The notes beneath the pieces were generated by a model, which was given only the letters and a program-made list of their open reading frames with translations, did not search any database and was not told where the DNA came from. A DNA stretch of 64,000 nucleotides from Lacrimispora algidixylanolytica (GTDB lineage: Bacteria; Bacillota; Clostridia; Lachnospirales; Lachnospiraceae), in assembly GCF_003609635.1 (NCBI RefSeq), contig NZ_MCIA01000031.1, forward strand, positions 124,001-188,000, in the 5' to 3' direction. A program made the translations under genes and the position numbers. Shown piece after piece: positions 1-7,971 of this stretch; position 1 is the stretch's first letter; each line of letters opens with the position of its first letter.

Positions 1-73
1 TGGAAATAGCTTAATTTTTCCAACAGCCTTGGGGGTATCCCTATTCATTCCGAATCAATATAAAGTTATTATT

Positions 74-1063
74 CTATGGAAGAAAATCTTCGACCACAGT
101 ACCAAGTCCCTTTTCCTCAGCCTGTTTTCTTACGTAACAAGCAAGTGCTAAATCTAATACACCAAGTCCAAATGGACTGTAAACAACTGTTTTTCCCTCT
201 ACACGTCCTTTTTCTTTTCCTGTTATTACATCCGCAATTGGACATCTTACAAAATCCCGGTTGCCACAAGCTTGTTCTGCCAAATGGATTGCAGTTTTTT
301 CACGACAAACATGATCAAGATCGTCCACTATATTATCTGTTTTCAATATAACATTTGGTCCAAAATCCCTTAGTGAAATATTTAAGATTGTACTATTTGA
401 AGTACAACAAGATATATCATGAATATAAGGTACACCTACTGTTGTTGCAAACGAAACTAGTGGTGCTTTTTTTAATACTTCCTCTACAGAACTAACCACT
501 TCCGTATCCATATCTTTTGTCTTTATATGATCTAAAAACTTCTCTGCACGTTCTGGAACCATATCAAAAGCAACCAGCTTCTTTATATTTTTAAATGCCT
601 TTTTTAAGAACAAACTAATCTCTGTATTAATTCTTCCACAGCCTACAAACCCAACTACCGTCTCATCCGGATTGGAATGAATTAAATTTGCAGCAACTGC
701 CGCACTTGCTGCTGTTCTTTTTGCACTAATAATAGAACTTTCTAAAACGGCTTCTGCATGTCCATTTTTAACATTATTTAAAATCATTAATGCAGATGCT
801 CTCTCTATTCCAAGATTTATATTATGTGGGAAAGAAGAAATCCACTTAATTCCAGCTGCATCTACACCATCTCCCATATATGCTGGTAAACCAATAATAC
901 GGTTTAAATCATTGTCTGGAAATCTTAAGAACACTGACTGAGGCAATGTACATTTTCCTGCAGTATGCGCTACATAAGCCTTTGAAACAATTTCCATAAT
1001 TACTTCTTCATCGTTCAAAATTTCTGAAACTTCCCCTGCTTTAATTAATAGTAAATCATTCAT
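74..1063 (-). CDS. sbnB: SbnB-like N-(2-amino-2-carboxyethyl)-L-glutamate dehydrogenase
   Basis: Ornithine cyclodeaminase/mu-crystallin family, 329 aa, close to the usual SbnB length. Seen: a Rossmann motif GFVGCGRIN at about residues 138-146, the substrate-site segment GIKWISSFP at about 71-79, and SAKRTAASAAVA at about 113-124. Known of the family: SbnB oxidises the SbnA product ACEGA with NAD, releasing L-2,3-diaminopropionate and 2-oxoglutarate. An SbnA-like gene lies in the same operon (4252-5214), which is why I prefer SbnB to ornithine cyclodeaminase or alanine dehydrogenase. It is the last gene of the biosynthetic run and is separated from the gene before it by a terminator-like hairpin, so its expression may depend on read-through. 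Confidence 0.82.
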   Translation of the reverse strand: MNDLLLIKAGEVSEILNDEEVIMEIVSKAYVAHTAGKCTLPQSVFLRFPDNDLNRIIGLPAYMGDGVDAAGIKWISSFPHNINLGIERASALMILNNVKNGHAEAVLESSIISAKRTAASAAVAANLIHSNPDETVVGFVGCGRINTEISLFLKKAFKNIKKLVAFDMVPERAEKFLDHIKTKDMDTEVVSSVEEVLKKAPLVSFATTVGVPYIHDISCCTSNSTILNISLRDFGPNVILKTDNIVDDLDHVCREKTAIHLAEQACGNRDFVRCPIADVITGKEKGRVEGKTVVYSPFGLGVLDLALACYVRKQAEEKGLGTVVEDFLP

Positions 1064-1096
1064 AGTTATAACTCTCTTTCCTTTTCTTCCATGTTA

Positions 1097-1133
1097 AAAA
1101 GCGTGTTGTTTAATTCCTTTACAACACGCTTTT
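1097..1133 (-). terminator. Intrinsic terminator inside the operon, upstream of sbnB
   Basis: Two perfect 13-nt arms (1097-1109 and 1121-1133) with an 11-nt loop. Read on the minus strand, the hairpin is followed by five T residues, which is the form of an intrinsic terminator. It sits between two genes that run in the same direction, where a terminator would be polar. That fits an operon governed by a processive antiterminator. Confidence 0.7.
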
Positions 1134-1169
1134 AGATTTTATAGAAAATGTAGTTAATCCAAAGAAGAT

Positions 1170-2258
1170 TTAATGTATTTCCTCATTCAAATAGTGAGTA
1201 TCATACACATCAAAGAATTCTTTCAATGTTGTTTGTTCAAAGTCTTTCGCTTTTATTAGGAGATTATTGATATCGTCAAACTTGATTTTTGTTTTTGCAA
1301 AGTATGATTTTAAAATCTTCATTGTCAACGAATTGCAAAGATCTTGTATATGTTTGTATTTTTCTAACAGGGGATCAAACAAATCATCAAGCTCTGGATA
1401 GCGTACTTTTAAATATCGAATTCGTTCATTCATGATGCGTTTATGATTTAACATTACATGAAACATTCTGATGTTAATCCATTCGTCTTCGCTTTTTTTT
1501 ATTTCTTCTATGTATTTCACCATCATATCATAAACTTCCAATCCGAAGGCAACACCATTGGCATCATCTGAATGATAGAATTCCCAATTTTCCAAACGTT
1601 TACATTGATAGTACGCTCTTAGAGAATGAATGATATTCTGAAAATCAAACACATAGTCTGCACGTTCCTTTTCTAAAATTTTATAAAAATAAATTAAACC
1701 GCTCTGATAATTTTCAGGCGCATTCGGATCACATTTCTCATAAGCTTTCATAAAATCTTCAAACGAAACCTCTGAAAACGTATAAGTAGCGGTTTTTGAA
1801 AAAAGAAAATCCGCACAATAAAATATTTTTTCATCTCTATTGAATCCATAAATCAAGATATCATGATACCCATGTTCCGAATGGTAACAATAGGTTGTTC
1901 GTAAATAATAGGGATCTAGCATAATATCAACATAGTTGCTATCTTCTATTTCCTTACATACAAATTCGATAATATCTATATTCATTGCATGTATCGTATC
2001 AGTATGGATTTTTTGAGTTCGCAGATATCTGCAAGACTCCTGGCTTCTTACGTTATAAGTCATTGGAAAATAGAAATTTCCCCAACAGTGCTCCTTCAGA
2101 TTTTTTCTACAGTAAATTAGTATGTATTGGCTCATTAGCCAATCCTGAGTATAATTATATGCCCCTAGAATAGATGCAATATGAGCATCATTTGTATAAG
2201 ATGCAATAATGGGCTCCTTAATAGGAAGTATCCATTCATTTTCCCCTTTTTCTTCCAT
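1170..2258 (-). CDS. BtrH-like/papain-fold protein lacking the catalytic Cys
   Basis: Divergent protein of 362 aa from the ATG at 2258. A TTG at 2297 would add 13 residues; I prefer the ATG because AGGAGG precedes it, although the 13-nt spacing is long. Numbered from this Met, the His of the fold is H132 in GYHDILIYGF and the Asp is D150 in FYCADF, a His to Asp arrangement shared with four other proteins of this operon. Where three of those carry Cys (D-C), this one has N-D-A, so the nucleophile position is Ala25. The C-terminal half is helical and charged. Inference: a pseudo-enzyme or partner subunit in amide formation on carrier proteins. The family call rests on pattern only. Confidence 0.5.
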   Translation of the reverse strand: MEEKGENEWILPIKEPIIASYTNDAHIASILGAYNYTQDWLMSQYILIYCRKNLKEHCWGNFYFPMTYNVRSQESCRYLRTQKIHTDTIHAMNIDIIEFVCKEIEDSNYVDIMLDPYYLRTTYCYHSEHGYHDILIYGFNRDEKIFYCADFLFSKTATYTFSEVSFEDFMKAYEKCDPNAPENYQSGLIYFYKILEKERADYVFDFQNIIHSLRAYYQCKRLENWEFYHSDDANGVAFGLEVYDMMVKYIEEIKKSEDEWINIRMFHVMLNHKRIMNERIRYLKVRYPELDDLFDPLLEKYKHIQDLCNSLTMKILKSYFAKTKIKFDDINNLLIKAKDFEQTTLKEFFDVYDTHYLNEEIH

Positions 2259-2329
2259 AACCTGTTCACTTCCTCCTCTCACTATTTGAATGTTCAAAAT
2301 TTACCATTTCCCCATAAGCTTTCTTGGAA

Positions 2330-3496
2330 TTACTTAAAATAATCTTTTAAAACCTGAACTCTATTGGTTTGTTCCCAGCTAAGATCTTTAGTATTTTCTC
2401 CAAAGTGTCCGTAGCTTGCTGTTTTTTGATATACTGAATTTCTTAATCCAAGTGTTTCAATAATAGCGTAAGGACGTAAATCAAAATTATTATAAATTGC
2501 GTCTACTATTTTTTCATTTGGTACTTTTTCTGTACCGAATGTTTCGACTGCGATGGATATAGGTTCTGCAACTCCAATTGCATAAGATAACTGGATTTCA
2601 CATTTATCTGCTAATCCAGCAGCAACGATATTTTTTGCAACATATCTTGCTGCATAAGCTGCGGAACGATCCACCTTGGTATAATCTTTACCCGAAAAGG
2701 CTCCTCCACCGTGTCTACCAGTACCACCATATGTATCTACGATAATTTTTCTACCTGTCAGGCCACTATCTGCTGTTGGACCACCAATAACAAAACGTCC
2801 AGTAGGATTAATGAAGTATTTTGTATCTATATCGATTAATTCATGATCCACATTCTCTAGAATCAGGTATTTCATGATATCCTGTCTTAATTTTGTAATA
2901 TCCACTTTTTCATTATGCTGAGCAGATACAACAATTGTGTCAATTCTCTTAACTTTTCCATTGGAATCGTACTCAACTGTTACTTGTGTCTTACCATCTG
3001 GTCTTAAATACTCTAGAGTACCTTTCTTTCTTAATTCTGTTAATTTTTTCGATAATTTTTGAGCTAGTTCAATGGCATAAGGCATATAATTCTCGGTTTC
3101 ATTGCAGGCATAACCAAACATCATACCTTGATCTCCTGCACCTAAACTATATTCATCCTGATTTTTCTTCTGGTCCACTCCCATGGCAATATCCCCAGAT
3201 TGTTTGTCTAATAGAATTTTCACTTCACATTTATCTGCACTGATTCCTGTCGCTTCATCTGTATAACCAATATCTCTAAGCGTTTTTCGAGCGATTGCTT
3301 CAAAATCTACATTTGCATTGGTTGTAATTTCACCCATGATTAAAACAAACCCAGTATTGATTGCTGTCTCACATGCCACACGGCTATATTTATCCTGACT
3401 AAGACATGCATCAAGAATTGCATCTGAAACCTGGTCGCAAACCTTATCTGGATGTCCCTCTGTAACAGATTCTGATGTAAATAATCTTCTTAACAT
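2330..3496 (-). CDS. metK: S-adenosylmethionine synthetase
   Basis: Makes SAM from methionine and ATP. It is 388 aa, normal for MetK, with [17 protein letters not shown] near the N-terminus, [12 protein letters not shown] in the middle and [19 protein letters not shown] in the C-terminal half. The start is fixed by AGGAGG seven nt upstream. MetK is normally a housekeeping gene outside biosynthetic clusters. Here it lies between a thioesterase and a BtrH-like gene, which suggests a dedicated SAM supply for the two methyltransferases and two radical SAM enzymes of the operon. I cannot tell whether a second chromosomal metK exists. Confidence 0.95.
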   Translation of the reverse strand: MLRRLFTSESVTEGHPDKVCDQVSDAILDACLSQDKYSRVACETAINTGFVLIMGEITTNANVDFEAIARKTLRDIGYTDEATGISADKCEVKILLDKQSGDIAMGVDQKKNQDEYSLGAGDQGMMFGYACNETENYMPYAIELAQKLSKKLTELRKKGTLEYLRPDGKTQVTVEYDSNGKVKRIDTIVVSAQHNEKVDITKLRQDIMKYLILENVDHELIDIDTKYFINPTGRFVIGGPTADSGLTGRKIIVDTYGGTGRHGGGAFSGKDYTKVDRSAAYAARYVAKNIVAAGLADKCEIQLSYAIGVAEPISIAVETFGTEKVPNEKIVDAIYNNFDLRPYAIIETLGLRNSVYQKTASYGHFGENTKDLSWEQTNRVQVLKDYFK

Positions 3497-3547
3497 TTTT
3501 GTACCTCCTGATACATCTTGTAGTTTATTTGGCTACTTGTTTGTAAG

Positions 3548-4255
3548 TTATTTAGTTCTGATATTTAACTCTTCCTTAACGATTCTGTTTATATAGTGTG
3601 TAAACTTTTCTGCATTTTCTTCGATATAAAAATGCCCTCCTTCAAATACCTCATAAGAACAGGAACTAGCCAGATTCTTCCAGCCCTTTACTTCCTCAAA
3701 AGACAAATCTTCTTTCCCATACATAACAGAAATATTACATTTGATTTTATCCTTCCTGTCTATAAATTTATATTCTTCCAGGAGACGATAATCTGCTTTC
3801 AATAATGGTGTGAATAATTTTCTGAACTTCTTGATCTTAATCATTTCATCTGAAAATCCACCAAATTTTACTATTTCATTTAGGAATTCATCATCGTCAT
3901 GCATATGTATTTTTTCGTTTTCCTGTCTGGTACGTGGTGGTTTACTTCCTGAAAAGAAAATATGTACGGGTTCCTTTAAGCCGCTACTCACTATTTTATA
4001 ATAAAGTTCATATGCAAAAGTTGAGCCCATGCTATGACCAGCTAGAATATAATCATTATCACCAACTTTTGCTTTGAAAATTTCAAAAATATCCTCTAGG
4101 GCTTCTTTAAAATCTAAATATGTTCTTTCACCATAACGTAAGCCATGACCCGCTAATTCAATGGGTATTGGTTCTATTAAAGCATCTAACCCATTGGACC
4201 ATTTATGCATTAAAGTTGCAGAACTTCCTGCATGTGGTATGTAGAATAATTTCAT
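3548..4255 (-). CDS. Type II thioesterase (GrsT/RifR family)
   Basis: Alpha/beta hydrolase of 235 aa. The nucleophile elbow GHSMG places Ser at residue 75; YGKEDLSFEEV supplies the Asp and GGHFYIEE the His. The N-terminal FYIPHAGSSA is typical of type II thioesterases that clear mis-primed or stalled carrier proteins. Its ATG overlaps the sbnA stop by 4 nt, so the two are translationally coupled. In a cluster without a terminal TE domain it might also release the product; the sequence cannot decide between editing and release. Confidence 0.88.
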   Translation of the reverse strand: MKLFYIPHAGSSATLMHKWSNGLDALIEPIPIELAGHGLRYGERTYLDFKEALEDIFEIFKAKVGDNDYILAGHSMGSTFAYELYYKIVSSGLKEPVHIFFSGSKPPRTRQENEKIHMHDDDEFLNEIVKFGGFSDEMIKIKKFRKLFTPLLKADYRLLEEYKFIDRKDKIKCNISVMYGKEDLSFEEVKGWKNLASSCSYEVFEGGHFYIEENAEKFTHYINRIVKEELNIRTK

Positions 4256-5214
4256 GCATTTTCTCCTTTATACATATTAGGAAACGTTTTCATACACCAT
4301 TCTTCATTGTAGATAGTCGTACTGTACCTGTCTCCTCTATCTGCAAATATGGCTGCCACATTAAGATTTGTTGTATCCTTACCATTAAAATAATTGTGAA
4401 TCGCTGCCACTACGGAACCCGAGGAACCTCCTACAAATATCTGATGTTCGTCCAATAGATAATTACAAGCTCTAATTGTTTCTTCTTCTGATACTTGTAT
4501 CACTTCATCTATTTTGGCACACTTTAAGTTTTCTGGCTGCATACTAGAACCAATTCCAGGAATATATCTCTTTTTGGATACTCCCCCAAAGATTACAGAA
4601 CCAATGATATCAACTGCAATAACTTTTGCATTCGGATAAACTTTTTTGATTCTTCTGGAAACTCCAGTTATGGTTCCACAGGAGCTTACTCCTATAAAAA
4701 TGTAATCAATTGGTTTCACTTCGTTACATAATTCTTTACTTAGAGTCATGTAATAGGCTTCAGCGTTATATGGATTACCATATTGATTCACCCAATAAGA
4801 ATTTTCATTCTCTTTCTGGAGCTGTTTTACCTTTTTTATTCGTTCAATTAAATATCCACCGTTCTTATCCGGTTTTCGTACCATGAACGTTTCTGTACTA
4901 AGTTTTCTAATTAACAGTTCATTGGTATATGTAATATTAGGATCTATCACACAGTAAAACTTTAGTCCCAACAGTTTACAGTAAGATGCTAGTGCAATTC
5001 CAAAGTTTCCAGAAGAAGATTCAATAATGATTGTATCTTTGTTAATTTCTCCATTGGAAAGTATCTTATTCAAAATATAATTTGCAGCACGATCCTTTAC
5101 AGAACCTGTGGGATTAAAAAATTCCAGTTTGATAAATACATTTAAGTCGTAAAACACATTATCTGTTAAGTTAATAACAGGTGTATTTCCTACTCGTTCT
5201 AAATACTTTTTCAT
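4252..5214 (-). CDS. sbnA: SbnA-like PLP enzyme for 2,3-diaminopropionate biosynthesis
   Basis: Cysteine synthase/CBS family, fold type II, 320 aa. Seen: GNTPVINL at the N-terminus, the PLP lysine K40 in GSVKDRAANYIL, the Asn-containing loop SSSGNFG at about 66-72, and the glycine-rich phosphate-binding segment VGVSSCGTITG. Known of the family: SbnA condenses O-phospho-L-serine with L-glutamate to give ACEGA, which SbnB then cleaves to L-Dap. O-acetylserine sulfhydrylase is the alternative, but an SbnB partner in the same operon makes the Dap route more likely. Confidence 0.83.
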   Translation of the reverse strand: MKKYLERVGNTPVINLTDNVFYDLNVFIKLEFFNPTGSVKDRAANYILNKILSNGEINKDTIIIESSSGNFGIALASYCKLLGLKFYCVIDPNITYTNELLIRKLSTETFMVRKPDKNGGYLIERIKKVKQLQKENENSYWVNQYGNPYNAEAYYMTLSKELCNEVKPIDYIFIGVSSCGTITGVSRRIKKVYPNAKVIAVDIIGSVIFGGVSKKRYIPGIGSSMQPENLKCAKIDEVIQVSEEETIRACNYLLDEHQIFVGGSSGSVVAAIHNYFNGKDTTNLNVAAIFADRGDRYSTTIYNEEWCMKTFPNMYKGENA

Positions 5215-5254
5215 TTCTCAATCCTCCTATAAGCAATTTATTTTTTTATGAATA

Positions 5255-6451
5255 TTAAATCTTATCTGAAGTAGACATAGAATTTCTTTTTCCTTTAGTA
5301 ATTTCGCGCTCAATAGAATGAATAAGCACCCTTATTATGCTTTTATATTCTATTTTCAACTTATTTAGTAAAGCAATTGCTTTTAACATATCAGCCTCTT
5401 CTCTTTTTATAGATATTTTGATGATAGAAAGTGTAAACCGTTCAGACTGTTTTGATAATTGGTTAATTCTTTCGACTAGCTCATCTGATATTTCTACGTC
5501 ATATTCGAATTTCAGTATCTCTATTCTAAGCTTCATCATAAAAATATGATGTTCAATAAACTTAATTGTTCTCATATTTAGTTGATCTAGTGCCTCTGTA
5601 AAAATGTACAGAAGTTTGTCTTCCATTGCATCAAAAATATGAATACCAGTTTTATACTTGCATTCTGAATATAACGTATATCTGATATCATTTTTTACAT
5701 AATCAACTCCATCTACGAATTCATTTAAATAAAACAGAATTTTTTCTAAATTTACCTTAGGCTTACTAGAATCATAAGGCAACTGAATATTACATACTGG
5801 ATTACTTAAAATATCACAGTGTAATTTCAAACCGGATTCCTTTAATTGTTCAAGGTCTGGTTTTCTTGGATTGTAAAATGGTTTCAGATTATTGACGGTA
5901 GTACATGTTAAATCATCATCCAGTTTTACACCAATCATTAGCCAGTTATTATAATTCTTATTCTCTCCGTATACCTCTTGGTAAGATGTATTGATATCAC
6001 TCATTGGAACCAGTTTTTCTGAATAATTTGTAAAATTAAAATAATCGCGTCCCTTAAAATTATATTGATCATCGTAATCGTATATCATTAAGGAGTGGAA
6101 TGAATGAAAATAATTGTACGTGGCATAACTTGTTATGTAAAATGTATCCACATTGTAAATTATTGTATATCCCATATCTAAATAATGTTTAATTTTATCA
6201 CTAATTAATGATGAATCTCCTTTCAAACAGTCACTAGATAATTCAAATCCTTTAAACACGTCAAAGTACTCATATTTCTGTGATTCAAAATAATCTATCC
6301 AGTTTGAATTGTCTTCTTCATCTGCATAACATCTAATAAAATTCTCCGCCAAAACAAAATGATAATTTTCTCCTCCAGCCAAAATACATGAAATGTAAAA
6401 ATCATTATATGGTATAAAGGTTTTAGGAGGATATGGCATGCATCTTCTCAT
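5255..6451 (-). CDS. BtrH-like/papain-fold protein lacking the catalytic Cys
   Basis: A 398-aa protein, unrecognised by direct family memory. The start is supported by AGGAG seven nt before ATG 6451. Its N-terminus has PYNDF where active members have D-C, putting Phe18 at the nucleophile position. The His side is kept: H119 in SFHSLMIYDYD and D136 in KGRDYF. It shares the N-D-x signature with 1170-2258, so these two look like sister genes. The C-terminal third is helical and lysine-rich. Inference: a non-catalytic partner of the Cys-bearing paralogues, or a carrier-protein-binding scaffold. Confidence 0.48.
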   Translation of the reverse strand: MRRCMPYPPKTFIPYNDFYISCILAGGENYHFVLAENFIRCYADEEDNSNWIDYFESQKYEYFDVFKGFELSSDCLKGDSSLISDKIKHYLDMGYTIIYNVDTFYITSYATYNYFHSFHSLMIYDYDDQYNFKGRDYFNFTNYSEKLVPMSDINTSYQEVYGENKNYNNWLMIGVKLDDDLTCTTVNNLKPFYNPRKPDLEQLKESGLKLHCDILSNPVCNIQLPYDSSKPKVNLEKILFYLNEFVDGVDYVKNDIRYTLYSECKYKTGIHIFDAMEDKLLYIFTEALDQLNMRTIKFIEHHIFMMKLRIEILKFEYDVEISDELVERINQLSKQSERFTLSIIKISIKREEADMLKAIALLNKLKIEYKSIIRVLIHSIEREITKGKRNSMSTSDKI

Positions 6452-6478
6452 TTTAAAACTCCTATTCCATCGTAATTA

Positions 6479-7441
6479 CTATTGATTCGTTCTACTTGCC
6501 ATACTGAACATATCTATACATTTTCTACAATTATGACAGTATTGTCTACATTTGGATTTGTTGTTAAATAATCCTTCTAAAGACTGATTATCCACATAAT
6601 ATTCCTTAGCCATTGTGTTATCAAAAAGACTGACGTAATTTCCATCGTATTTTTCTGCATCATAGGCTTTTATTACGTCTGTTAGTACATTTATCGGCAT
6701 TTTTCTTCCTACTATTCTGAATTCATTCGTAATTTCTACATAGTGATTCAAATCTTCTGGACGGATAACCGTGTTGGTAAGTAATGAATGCGGCTTCTTC
6801 CAATAATGATTTTTACATTTCAAATGATAGTCAAATGAATCTTTAGAATGTGCAGAATGATTCTGATGAAATCTTCTCCATGGACAGTCTCCAAGACAAT
6901 GTTCATTCACCATAATCCTTAACTTTGCTTTTTTCAATGCTTTTTTCATTTCAAGAAGCAAGTCGATATTATAGTTACAGTTTATAGATGGAACTATAAT
7001 GTCTGCTCCAATGTTTTCATAGTAGACTGCTGATCTGCAGGACTGGATTTCGCAAATAGCAGAAGCTATAAGCTGCATACTTGTACTTTCTTTTACCTCA
7101 GTCATGATAAATGGATGACTTGCAATGATTCCAGCAACCCCTATTTTTTCCAAATCTTTCAGATATGTCCTGATTTTGTCCCAATACTTATTGTTTGTAG
7201 TGCTCTCAATTCCACATGGAGAATTAAGAGCAATCTCAATAGTTACATTCTTTTCAGCTGCTGTTTCTACTAATGCCTCGATTTCACTAAGAATGTTCCA
7301 ATATTGAGGACGCTCACCAGCTATCATTTCATCCAATCCACCAGTATATAGATATATAGAGTCAATTTGTTCACTTGTTTCTAACAGCTGCTCCAGCTCC
7401 TGTTTATTGCCACTAAAACCAACATTAAAAACCGGTTTCAT
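6479..7441 (-). CDS. U32-family (UbiV/RlhA-like) Fe-S protein
   Basis: A 320-aa TIM-barrel protein of the peptidase U32 family. Cys182, Cys186 (HCLGDCPWRR) and Cys209 match the cysteine pattern that binds 4Fe-4S in U32 proteins. A second cluster, C298/C302/C305/C308, ends the protein. Known of the family: UbiU/UbiV, RlhA and TrhP carry out oxygen-independent hydroxylations of a quinone or of RNA, and only some members may be proteases. In an anaerobe's biosynthetic operon, hydroxylation or another oxidative tailoring step of a carrier-bound or free intermediate is a reasonable inference. Proteolysis is less likely, because no precursor peptide gene is seen. Confidence 0.75.
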   Translation of the reverse strand: MKPVFNVGFSGNKQELEQLLETSEQIDSIYLYTGGLDEMIAGERPQYWNILSEIEALVETAAEKNVTIEIALNSPCGIESTTNNKYWDKIRTYLKDLEKIGVAGIIASHPFIMTEVKESTSMQLIASAICEIQSCRSAVYYENIGADIIVPSINCNYNIDLLLEMKKALKKAKLRIMVNEHCLGDCPWRRFHQNHSAHSKDSFDYHLKCKNHYWKKPHSLLTNTVIRPEDLNHYVEITNEFRIVGRKMPINVLTDVIKAYDAEKYDGNYVSLFDNTMAKEYYVDNQSLEGLFNNKSKCRQYCHNCRKCIDMFSMASRTNQ

Positions 7442-7499
7442 ATTTTTCCCTCTTTCTTTCCTAATATTTTGTTATCTATTACTTAACTGTCATACTGCA

Positions 7500-7886
7500 T
7501 TAAAGACATAAACAAAAGGGATGACCAGCAGGATCGTACATAACCCGCCAATCATCCGAATATTGATCTTCTGCAATAACTGCACCACAGTTTACGGCAT
7601 GATCTACTGCCCTTTCCAAATCATTCACCGTAAAGTCAATGTGGGCCATCTGCAGTTGAGCGTCTGGTCTCGATGGCCACACAGGTGGTACGTAATCTGG
7701 ATTATTTTGAAACAGGATACCTGGGTAGACCCCATGTTCCGCTTCCGGATTGTATACCATTACATATTCCTCATCAATATTTCCGATTTTCCAATCTAGC
7801 AACGCTTCATAAAATTTTGCTAGTTTTAGAGGTTCCTTACAATCCAATGTTATTGAGTACATATTGATTTCTAATTCATTTCCCAT
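7500..7886 (-). CDS. VOC-fold protein (glyoxalase/bleomycin-resistance family)
   Basis: A 128-aa protein from the ATG at 7886, which has AGGAGG five nt upstream; a longer frame to 7913 lacks a site. It shows the two babbab modules of the VOC fold: MYSITLDCKEPLKLAKFYEA at the start and QMAHIDFTVNDLERAVDHA in the second half, ending MYDPAGHPFCLCL. Members are metal-dependent enzymes or drug-sequestering resistance proteins. It follows two ABC exporters beyond a terminator-like hairpin, so self-protection is one inferred role; an isomerase or lyase step in biosynthesis is the other. Confidence 0.8.
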   Translation of the reverse strand: MGNELEINMYSITLDCKEPLKLAKFYEALLDWKIGNIDEEYVMVYNPEAEHGVYPGILFQNNPDYVPPVWPSRPDAQLQMAHIDFTVNDLERAVDHAVNCGAVIAEDQYSDDWRVMYDPAGHPFCLCL

Positions 7887-7915
7887 AATACCTCCTATTC
7901 TATTGTTTATCATCT

Positions 7916-7950
7916 AAAAAGAGTTTACCATCCAGGTGGATGATAAACTC
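7916..7950 (-). terminator. Intrinsic terminator between exporter and VOC gene
   Basis: Inverted repeat 7921-7933/7938-7950 with a 4-nt loop and one mismatched pair. On the minus strand it is followed by five T residues (7916-7920). Like the hairpin at 1097-1133, it lies inside the same-direction gene run. Confidence 0.7.
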
Positions 7951-7971
7951 TTTAAACAATCTTACTTTATT

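Noticed and set aside
76-351. Plus-strand open frame opposite sbnB
   Set aside because: Shadow of a well-supported gene; no ribosome site and low-complexity protein. The same holds for most short frames opposite the operon genes.
6479-7441. Calling the U32 protein a collagenase-like peptidase that matures a ribosomal peptide
   Set aside because: No precursor peptide, cyclase or dehydratase gene is seen in the operon, and characterised members with this cysteine pattern are hydroxylation factors.
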